Assembly: GCA_013822265.1 (NCBI GenBank) | Contig: PNKD01000007.1 | Location: forward strand, 1 to 64,000 | DNA length: 64,000 nt | Origin: Leptothrix sp. (in: b-proteobacteria) | Lineage (GTDB): Bacteria; Pseudomonadota; Gammaproteobacteria; Burkholderiales; Burkholderiaceae_C | Direction: 5' to 3' | Shown here: positions 58,839-64,000 of the stretch, piece after piece | Position numbering within the stretch: the stretch's first letter is position 1 | Layout: each line of letters opens with the position of its first letter | The notes under the pieces: model-generated | What the model was told of the DNA's origin: nothing | The model's database searches: none | Seen by the model: the letters and a program-made list of their open reading frames with translations, nothing else | Position numbers and translations under genes: made by a program

Positions 58839-59081
58839 CCCATTTCCTCACCCCGGCACGCGAACGACCCGGTGCTTGTCGCACTGGGCGCTGCCATTCG
58901 GCGGTGCAGGCTGGCCAAGGGCGTCTCACAAGAAGAACTGGCGCATCGCAGCGTGATCGACCGCTCCTACATGAGCAGCATCGAGCGCGGCGGGCAGAAC
59001 CCGGGGATCGTGTCCATCGTTCGCATTGCGCGGGCGATGGACCTGACGATGACCGAGCTGATGGCCGAAGCCGAACTTTGA
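58836..59081 (+). CDS. XRE-family transcriptional regulator
   Basis: An 81-residue helix-turn-helix protein of the Cro/C1 class: R-R-C-R-L-A-K-G-V-S-Q-E-E-L-A-H-R-S, then D-R-S-Y-M-S-S-I-E-R-G-G-Q-N-P-G. One HTH with short flanks, no sensor domain. Palindromes over its start point to autorepression. It is the only regulator in this part of the element and may control its genes. Confidence 0.9.
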   Translation: MPISSPRHANDPVLVALGAAIRRCRLAKGVSQEELAHRSVIDRSYMSSIERGGQNPGIVSIVRIARAMDLTMTELMAEAEL

Positions 59082-59124
59082 GGCTCTGGATTCGGCACCT
59101 GCGTCGGTCCTGGCATGCATGGCG

Positions 59125-59709
59125 CTACACAAGGCCGCGTTCGGCGAGGCTGAGCACCTGATCGCCCGACACGATGAAGTGATCGATCAGGCGCACATCG
59201 ACGAGTGCCAAGGCGCTGCGCAGGGATTGCGTCAAGTGCTCGTCGGCGCGGCTGGGCTCCGGGCTGCCGCTGCTGGGGTGGTTGTGGGCAATGGCCACGG
59301 CGCTGCAATTGCGCGAAAGGGCGCCCTTGACCACTTCCCGCGGATACACCGAGGTCTGCGTCAGCGTGCCCCGGAAGAGCTGCTCGGCTTCGATCAATGC
59401 ATGGCCGGCGTTCAGGTAGAGCACGAGGAACACCTCGTACTCCAGGCCGGCGCAGTGCAGGCGCAGCCAGTCGCGCAGGGTCTGCGGCGAGTCCATGACC
59501 GGGCCGTGGCGCATCTGCGCTTGCAGGTCCCGCATCAGCAGCTCGCGCGCGGCGCTGAGCTTGCGTGTCAGCAAGGCATCGGGGGCCATCGCGTAGGCGC
59601 TGGTCGGCTCGCAATCGCCGACTCGAGGTGCGTCGGCCGAGTCCGGCCGCGAACTGTTCGCCAGCAACTCGGCGACCAGTTCGGCGCGGCTGAGGGTGGT
59701 GGGGGTCAA
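59125..59709 (-). CDS. radC: RadC-like JAB domain protein, TTG start
   Basis: A 194-residue protein. The C-terminal ~125 residues are the RadC MPN/JAB domain (E-Y-E-V-F-L-V-L-Y-L-N-A-G-H-A-L, then A-V-A-I-A-H-N-H-P-S-S-G-S-P-E-P-S-x-A-D with the H-x-H and Asp zinc ligands). It is a short version without the N-terminal helix-hairpin region of chromosomal RadC. The start is TTG 59709, because the frame has no ATG where translation must begin after AAGGAG. Its leader (59710-59766) is structured. ICE-borne RadC proteins have no proven role. Confidence 0.85.
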   Translation of the reverse strand: MTPTTLSRAELVAELLANSSRPDSADAPRVGDCEPTSAYAMAPDALLTRKLSAARELLMRDLQAQMRHGPVMDSPQTLRDWLRLHCAGLEYEVFLVLYLNAGHALIEAEQLFRGTLTQTSVYPREVVKGALSRNCSAVAIAHNHPSSGSPEPSRADEHLTQSLRSALALVDVRLIDHFIVSGDQVLSLAERGLV

Positions 59710-59766
59710 GGCGTTCTCCTTCAATGGAAAGCAGGAACGCCGCACCTGGTTGGGGACGATGTCCCC
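59710..59766 (-). promoter_or_regulatory. Structured leader with buried ribosome site, copy 2 (radC-like gene)
   Basis: Hairpin A is GGGGAC-atc-GTCCCC on the minus strand (59752-59766). Hairpin B (59710-59741) has outer arms GGCGTT and AACGCC and holds AAGGAG; its 3' arm ends exactly at the TTG at 59709. A short linker (AACCAGGTGC) separates them. This layout recalls the radC RNA motif reported upstream of ICE genes; I have not confirmed membership. Confidence 0.7.
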
Positions 59767-60117
59767 GCATGAGGTGGATGAGGCAGGTTACGACTGCGAC
59801 GCCGGCAAGCTGCCGGAGCGTTCACAACGAACGCGGTAAATGCCCGCGAAGTGTGAGCACAGGTAAGGGCGTCTGCAACACGGTTTGCCCCAATGCCATC
59901 GAAGACCGCCGACCGTTCAGGGCGATTGCGGGTGGCGACGGTGGGGCCGGCAGAGTCGCGCGGCGCGTGGATGTCGCTTCGAGGTCACGGCGAGGCGTCC
60001 GTGAACGGCGGTCTGTTGCCACGCTGTGAATGAAGTGCGACTGGAGTCACGCTGAAGAAGTTTTTGCGCCCTGCAGTCTGGACGAGCGCACAGGTCCTTG
60101 AAATCGAGCCAAGATGG
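59767..60117. other. Gene-free region between divergent radC-like and hypothetical genes
   Basis: About 350 bp separating the radC-like leader from the plus-strand gene at 60118. It presumably contains the promoters for both directions. A TTG at 60064 could extend the downstream gene but lacks a ribosome site. I see no repeats or transfer-origin signature. Confidence 0.4.
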
Positions 60118-60360
60118 ATGCAAGTCCGCTCCGAACACGCCTTCATGATCCGCCTCGGGCATCAGATTCGACTCACCCGCAGGGAGGTCGAACGCTTCAC
60201 CAAGATCACGGCCTTTGAGCCGGCGGGTGTCCGCACGCTCACTGACCTGGAGGCCTACATCGCGCGCTGCAAGTCCCACTACTGGGGCGCGTCGCGCGAG
60301 ACCCAGTTCCTGCACTGGCTGATCGACCGTGAAGCGGAGGCATGCCGCCGGGCGGCATGA
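60118..60360 (+). CDS. Hypothetical small protein, related to the one at 61921
   Basis: An 80-residue protein. R-L-T-R-R-E-V-E-R-F, then E-P-A-G-V-R-T-L-T-D-L-E-A-Y-I-A-R, aligns with R-F-T-P-Q-E-V-E-E-F ... E-G-A-R-T-P-D-D-V-E-Q-A-L-A of the protein at 61921. I recognise no named family; the shared part would form two helices. Start at the ATG at 60118, TTG 60064 possible. Confidence 0.55.
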   Translation: MQVRSEHAFMIRLGHQIRLTRREVERFTKITAFEPAGVRTLTDLEAYIARCKSHYWGASRETQFLHWLIDREAEACRRAA

Positions 60361-60445
60361 GGCTCGGCGTCGGTTCGGCGCCCCCGGTGGGTGGGCGCCG
60401 AACCGGCAGCGTTCTGGTCGCTGGTACGCAGTTGCCTGCTGCGGG

Positions 60446-61030
60446 TCACGCAGCTTCGAGCAGACGCTCGAAGAGATGCTCGATGCGCGAGGTGTCGCCA
60501 GCGCGCAGTGCGTTGCAGGCCTCGAGCACGACGGGTCCCGGCATGGGCGTGTCACCGTCATCGGTCTCGAGACGGGCAACGACCATGCCGCGTGGCGTCG
60601 CCACGGTCATCTCGCCCTGGTGCTTGATCCAACTGGCGGTGATCACGTAGTCGCCATCTCGCGTGAGCCGGTCGCGAACCAGTTGAACGCCAGCATCGAA
60701 AGTTTCCACCGTGACGACGTCGTCGAGGTCACCGTATTCGTGGGCGTAGAAGTAGGCACGGTAGGTCTTCGGCATCGGTGTCTCGAACAGCGTGAGGCTC
60801 AGCGTCGGCATCAGACAGTCCGGCATGCCGGAACCGTCGGCTGGCAACGCGGACTGCCCGCGCTCCAGGTGGTCCAGTTTGAGCAGCAGGGCATCGGCGT
60901 GGGCGCGTTCCTGCAGCACGAGCTGAGTGCGAAGGCCAAGGATCTCTTGCGTCATCAGTCGCAGTTCCTGGACGATGGCGCGTTCGGCGCGTGCCTCGAT
61001 GGTGCGCAGGGTATCGGCGGCAGTGGTCAT
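60446..61030 (-). CDS. Hypothetical protein with N-terminal coiled coil
   Basis: A 194-residue protein. Residues ~1-65 are charged and heptad-like (E-A-R-A-E-R-A-I-V-Q-E-L-R-L-M-T-Q-E-I), then a compact domain with T-Y-R-A-Y-F-Y-A-H-E-Y-G and D-Y-V-I-T-A-S-W-I-K-H. Acidic overall. ATG 61030 preceded by AAAAGGA. No family recognised; expected on integrative elements only from its neighbours. Confidence 0.6.
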   Translation of the reverse strand: MTTAADTLRTIEARAERAIVQELRLMTQEILGLRTQLVLQERAHADALLLKLDHLERGQSALPADGSGMPDCLMPTLSLTLFETPMPKTYRAYFYAHEYGDLDDVVTVETFDAGVQLVRDRLTRDGDYVITASWIKHQGEMTVATPRGMVVARLETDDGDTPMPGPVVLEACNALRAGDTSRIEHLFERLLEAA

Positions 61031-61277
61031 GGAAGGGTCCTTTTGCGAGGGATGCCGATCTGCATGAAGCAGGTCGACGGGAAGGGGGAGGTGTCCCGGG
61101 GTGCGGCCGCGGGCAGGCTTCAGAGGTGCCGTAGCACCTCGCAGCGAAGGAGATGAAAAAGGGGGGGTGCCGAACGCCACACACCACCGGGGCGGTGGGC
61201 GTGGGCGTTCAGCGATCAGGGCTGCGCGCGAGCGCTGCGCAGCCACGGACCGGGGCGTTGCCGCACCGGCGCTCAAG

Positions 61278-61808
61278 TCAGGCCGCCGAGCGGGAGGCCT
61301 TGGTTCTGGACGAGGCCGAGGCTGCAAGCTCGGCGCCGTTCGCGCCAATGGCGTCGGTTGTCGCCGTTGGCGAGGTCGCTGGTGGACCGAATGCCGAAGC
61401 CGCTTGCGCGAACTCGGGCTCTCGCGTCAGCTGGCGCACCTGGGGGACGGCCGGTTCCTTGACGGGTTCCGGCAGGCACTCGACGGCCAGGTTGCCGCCT
61501 TGGCGTCCGGCATGCCGAAGGGCTTGCACAGGACGCACGAACAGTCCGTGGCAGAGCCAGCGAACGAATTGGCCGATCCGCTTGTTGCGCGCCAGCCGGG
61601 CCTTGTGCAGGCGGAAGGATTCCTTGCAGCACAGGTACAGCGCCAGATGGGCACGCTTCATCTCGGGATCAGCGTCGAGCTGGGCCAGCACTTCCGTGGC
61701 GATGGCCAGGTCGTGGCCGACGCGCCGGTAGAAGGTGACCCAGGCACGCTCTTCCTCGGACGCGACGCAGGCGCGTTTGGTCCGGGGGGATGGTTTCTCA
61801 GGGGACAT
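61278..61808 (-). CDS. Hypothetical integrative-element protein
   Basis: A 176-residue protein. The first ~90 residues look folded (W-V-T-F-Y-R-R-V-G-H-D-L-A-I-A, H-L-A-L-Y-L-C-C-K-E-S-F-R-L-H-K); the rest is low-complexity and probably disordered. ATG at 61808 directly follows hairpin B of its leader. No family recognised. Confidence 0.6.
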   Translation of the reverse strand: MSPEKPSPRTKRACVASEEERAWVTFYRRVGHDLAIATEVLAQLDADPEMKRAHLALYLCCKESFRLHKARLARNKRIGQFVRWLCHGLFVRPVQALRHAGRQGGNLAVECLPEPVKEPAVPQVRQLTREPEFAQAASAFGPPATSPTATTDAIGANGAELAASASSRTKASRSAA

Positions 61809-61869
61809 GGTGTCGGCTCCGATGACAGAGGGGACACCCATCCCCAGTGGGGGAGACGGTGGACTCCCC
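61809..61869 (-). promoter_or_regulatory. Structured leader with buried ribosome site, copy 3
   Basis: Hairpin A (61850-61869) has arms GGGGAG and CTCCCC. Hairpin B (61809-61838) has outer arms GGTGTC and GACACC and inner CTCTG/CGGAG (one G-U), with GGAG in the 3' arm. Its 3' arm ends at the ATG at 61808. The linker GGGGATGGGTGTCCCC is shared with copy 4 apart from one base. Confidence 0.65.
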
Positions 61870-61920
61870 GAAGGTTGAATGAACGTGCGAGGCCGCTACG
61901 CTGACCACTCGCACACGAAT

Positions 61921-62205
61921 ATGAAACAGGCCCACACGATGCTTCGCGCAGGCAAGGCACTACGGTTCACGCCCCAGGAAGTCGAGGAGTTCCGATGGCT
62001 CGGTCTCGACATCGAGGGGGCGCGAACGCCGGACGACGTCGAACAAGCGCTGGCCGCATGGGCGCAGACGCTTGATCGTGAACGTCCGGCTCTGCTGGAG
62101 AAGATCGTCGCGGAGATGGCCCGAACGAAAGGCGTCAAGCTGCCCGCACGGCTGACCGTGGTGGACGATGCGTTTCCTTCGTCCGGTTCTCCTCGGCGAT
62201 CCTGA
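61921..62205 (+). CDS. Hypothetical small protein, related to the one at 60118
   Basis: A 94-residue protein with L-R-A-G-K-A-L-R-F-T-P-Q-E-V-E-E-F, then T-P-D-D-V-E-Q-A-L and R-P-A-L-L-E-K-I-V-A-E-M; helical. It shares a core with the product at 60118. The 3' 71 bp overlap the convergent gene at 62135-62365. Start at the ATG 61921; a Met further upstream (61879) is possible. Confidence 0.6.
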   Translation: MKQAHTMLRAGKALRFTPQEVEEFRWLGLDIEGARTPDDVEQALAAWAQTLDRERPALLEKIVAEMARTKGVKLPARLTVVDDAFPSSGSPRRS

Positions 62206-62365
62206 TCCAGCGGTCCGCGATCTGGTCCAGGTAGACCAGGTCGTCGGACTCGATCTCGCCCGACTGGCGCAGCCGGGCAATCACTTCCTTGACCATCAAC
62301 GGGTCATCCTTGGCGAGTTGAACCGCTAGGCTCGCAATGCGCGTGCGGTACAGGCTGGTCAGCAT
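62135..62365 (-). CDS. Hypothetical small helical protein
   Basis: A 76-residue protein: L-Y-R-T-R-I-A-S-L-A-V-Q-L, then V-K-E-V-I-A-R-L-R-Q-S-G-E-I, D-D-L-V-Y-L-D-Q-I-A-D-R-W. Mostly helical. Its ATG overlaps the upstream gene's stop by seven bases, indicating coupled translation from the leader at 62545. Confidence 0.55.
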   Translation of the reverse strand: MLTSLYRTRIASLAVQLAKDDPLMVKEVIARLRQSGEIESDDLVYLDQIADRWIRIAEENRTKETHRPPRSAVRAA

Positions 62366-62544
62366 GGGCCGACCTCCGCAGCGCAGGACTCTGCGCAACC
62401 ACACGCCTCTTGCGAGACGGGCGGCAACGGCTTCAACAGCACAGCTAATGGGCGCGACTGCACGACCAGGCGCCGGGCAAGCCCGGAACCGCCCAACAGC
62501 ACGCCGACGGCGCGCACTTCTCTTGTCGCAGGGACAGCGAACAT
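62359..62544 (-). CDS. Hypothetical small Cys-rich protein
   Basis: A 61-residue protein ending A-C-G-C-A-E-S-C-A-A-E-V-G-P-C; the four cysteines in the tail could bind metal. No family recognised. Its ATG directly follows a 13-bp hairpin that buries AAGGAG (62545-62575), which marks this as a real gene start. Confidence 0.5.
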   Translation of the reverse strand: MFAVPATREVRAVGVLLGGSGLARRLVVQSRPLAVLLKPLPPVSQEACGCAESCAAEVGPC

Positions 62545-62603
62545 GGTGTTCTCCTTCGCAAAGAAGGGGAACACCCATCCCCGGCAGGGAACTTGGGGTT
62601 CCC
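62545..62603 (-). promoter_or_regulatory. Structured leader with buried ribosome site, copy 4
   Basis: Hairpin A (62587-62603) has arms GGGAAC and GTTCCC. Hairpin B (62545-62575) has outer arms GGTGTT and AACACC continued by CCCCTTC/GAAGGAG around a TTTGC loop, a near-perfect 13-bp stem enclosing AAGGAG. The ATG at 62544 follows at once. It is the strongest of the four copies. Confidence 0.75.
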
Positions 62604-63114
62604 CGTTCGGGATGCTCCAACTGGCTGGCAGCGGAGCGGCTCGGTGACGGCCAGGGGCCGTCGGTTGCGGTCGAACCGAGGTTCAACCTCTACAAGGCAG
62701 GTGACGACTGCGACGCCAGCACGCTGGACTTCAGGAGGACCAGGCCCTCGGTGAAGGCTGAGCAGACACGATGTCCGCAGATAGCTCTTTAAGTCTGACA
62801 TCGGCCTTGATGCGCTTCAAGGCGATGCGGGGCGGCGGCATTCGATGCCACCCGAAACGATCGTGATTGACGAGGGGTTTTGGGTAGCGGTTTGCTTGGG
62901 CCCCGAGGCAGTCCACCTGGTCTGGCCGCGGCCCCAAGCCGCATTGGTTCAAGGACGCGCTGAACAGTGGCGCGAGCGAGGAGTCGTTGAGGGTCGCGGC
63001 GCGGGCTGGATGAGGCGGCGGCTGCGCTGACCGCGAGCGCTCGAGTGCCGATGGGGTCGTGTTGGCCGCAGTGGCATGCGGTCCCTTCAAATCTCGCGCT
63101 CGCCAAACAAAGAA
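62604..63114. other. Gene-poor region upstream of the 62.5-kb leader
   Basis: About 510 bp. A weak plus-strand frame at 62845-63030 (61 residues, M-P-P-E-T-I-V-I-D-E-G-F-W-V-A-V-C-L-G-P) has no ribosome site but its first half is protein-like; it may be a small gene (I give it ~0.3). Otherwise nothing is recognisable. The promoter of the 62.5-kb leader should lie in its left part. Confidence 0.35.
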
Positions 63115-63142
63115 ACCCCCACAGCCTTTCGGCCGTGGGGGT
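63115..63142 (-). terminator. Rho-independent terminator of the large element gene
   Basis: On the minus strand a hairpin with arms ACCCCCAC and GTGGGGGT plus inner GGCC/GGCT-type pairing is followed by TTTCTTTGTTT. It lies 9 bp after the stop codon of the gene that ends at 63151, so transcription of that gene should end here. Confidence 0.85.
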
Positions 63143-63150
63143 GAAGTAGT

Positions 63151-64000
63151 TCAAGCCGCCTGTCGCGCCTCTTCGGCGTCGACCTTCCCACTGCCCGCTT
63201 CGTCCTTGTCCAGGTCGAGTTGCTTGAGCAATGCTCGCTGTCTGACGAGAAGGTCGGTGAGTCGCCCTTCGTGCTCGAAAGTCCGGGCCAGTTCCAGCTG
63301 GATGTCTTCCAGCCGCTTGCGGCGGGTCTCCAACTGCGCCTGAGCATCGGCATGCAGTTGGCCCACCGAGCCCAGCGCCGCCAGCACCGCTGCGACCAGC
63401 GCCGGTCCCGTTTGGTAGGGCTCCGCGTTGTACAGACAGTGCCCGGCCAAATACAGACTGGGCGTCTCTTCGCCGCGTGAGGCGAAGATGCCCAGGTCGA
63501 AGCCACCGAAGCGGCCGACGATCCTTTCGATCATCCGGCTGCCCGTGCGCACCTCTTCCTTGGCGGTCTTCACCAGTCCGCGCAGCGCATCGCCGGCGGC
63601 GTCCGGGCCAACGATCTTGCGCCCGGCCAACTCCATGGCCATGCCCTGCATGGTCTGCGGTTCGATCCGCACCATGTCCTGGGCGTACAGCCCGATCTTC
63701 TTCTCCAGCGCCTCGATCATCATCGGCAGCCGGCCCACCTCGCTCTCGTTGGCATAGCGCTGGTTGCGCCACACCGAGAACAGCGTCGAGAGCTTGGCCA
63801 CCTCCGCGTCCACGCCGGCTTTTTCGATCACGAGCGGATTGCCCGAGGCCAGGGCCTTCACCTCGGCATACGACAGCGCGGCCAATTCGACGTCTTCCAG
63901 CGACCGCAGCCCTTTGTCGCCACTCATCACCTGGGCGATGAAGCGTGCCTTGGTCTCCAGCGTCTGCCAGCTATAGCTGTCGAAACTCCCTTCCGTGACG
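63151..64000 (-). CDS. C-terminus of a large helicase/DNA-methylase-type element protein (5' end outside window)
   Basis: The frame is open to the right edge; ~283 residues are visible. G-S-F-D-S-Y-S-W-Q-T-L-E-T-K-A-R-F-I-A-Q and S-Y-A-E-V-K-A-L-A-S-G-N-P are typical of the C-terminal end of the very large helicase-methylase proteins (DarB-like, SNF2/DEAD type) of phages and ICEs. The last ~90 residues are coiled coil (L-E-T-R-R-K-R-L-E-D-I-Q-L-E-L). The catalytic domains are not in view. A terminator follows its stop. Confidence 0.65.
   Translation of the reverse strand, partial: VTEGSFDSYSWQTLETKARFIAQVMSGDKGLRSLEDVELAALSYAEVKALASGNPLVIEKAGVDAEVAKLSTLFSVWRNQRYANESEVGRLPMMIEALEKKIGLYAQDMVRIEPQTMQGMAMELAGRKIVGPDAAGDALRGLVKTAKEEVRTGSRMIERIVGRFGGFDLGIFASRGEETPSLYLAGHCLYNAEPYQTGPALVAAVLAALGSVGQLHADAQAQLETRRKRLEDIQLELARTFEHEGRLTDLLVRQRALLKQLDLDKDEAGSGKVDAEEARQAA

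Noticed and set aside
60446-61030. Fifth copy of the structured leader, before the 61030 gene
   Set aside because: The region has GC-rich inverted repeats, but no upstream strand pairs with the bases next to its ribosome site (ACCCTTCC).
1-64000. CRISPR array
   Set aside because: No regularly spaced repeats of CRISPR type and no cas genes were seen.

Overview
The window is GC-rich, densely packed bacterial chromosome. Gene content and protein style (NnrS/DUF2249/CcoG cluster, complete carbon-phosphorus lyase operon, riboswitch-controlled late cobalamin operon, ICE genes) suggest a betaproteobacterium, most likely Burkholderiales. The genus cannot be read from the sequence. No rRNA, tRNA or CRISPR array was seen.

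Layout. 1-2.5 kb: 3' part of a TonB-dependent siderophore receptor and a PepSY membrane protein. 2.7-7.5 kb: an AraC-type regulator divergent from a run of redox genes (exported protoglobin, DUF2024, AhpD/CMD-like protein, two thioredoxin-fold proteins, class I amidotransferase, MOSC protein). 7.5-9.2 kb: an intact IS3-family element with a 3-bp target duplication, inserted in the last codon of the MOSC gene, beside an IS630 remnant. 9.2-14.4 kb: a nitric-oxide module (hemerythrin, NsrR, NnrS, DUF2249, 7Fe ferredoxin, CcoG, DsrC-like protein) with two NsrR-like boxes. 14.5-15.8 kb: a PaaI-type thioesterase and decayed DNA that includes an ECF sigma remnant.

15.8-29.7 kb (minus strand): btuB-cobB-cobU-btuF-btuC-btuD-cobO-DUF1636-cbiB-cobD-cobQ-cobT-cobS-cobC, tightly overlapping and headed by a cobalamin riboswitch. 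It covers B12 uptake, corrinoid adenosylation and amidation, and nucleotide-loop assembly. The corrin-ring methyltransferases are not in the window. 30.0-41.8 kb (plus strand): phnF-D-C-E-G-H-I-J-K-L-M-N-P plus an EamA transporter, with a PhnF operator immediately before phnF. 41.8-46.0 kb: a decayed phnD 3' end, then an ECF sigma factor, Tat-exported ferritin-like protein, mono-haem cytochrome c, MauG/CCP-like di-haem lipoprotein and a FolE-type GTP cyclohydrolase, which look like one operon.

46.5-64.0 kb is integrative-element DNA: a recombinase-fold protein lacking its catalytic tyrosine, DUF1173, a recombination-directionality-factor-like protein, an SbcD/SbcC-like pair, DUF5983-like, zinc ribbon, XRE repressor, RadC-like, several small orphan proteins and the C-terminus of a large helicase/methylase-type protein. 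A cargo segment (epimerase gene, IS1595 element with an 8-bp duplication, truncated LysR gene) lies between DUF1173 and the directionality factor. The most striking signal is a repeated 5' leader in front of four minus-strand genes (58.6, 59.7, 61.8 and 62.5 kb). In each, an upstream GGGG/CCCC hairpin is followed by a hairpin that buries the Shine-Dalgarno and ends exactly at the start codon, and the outer helix changes by compensatory substitutions between copies.
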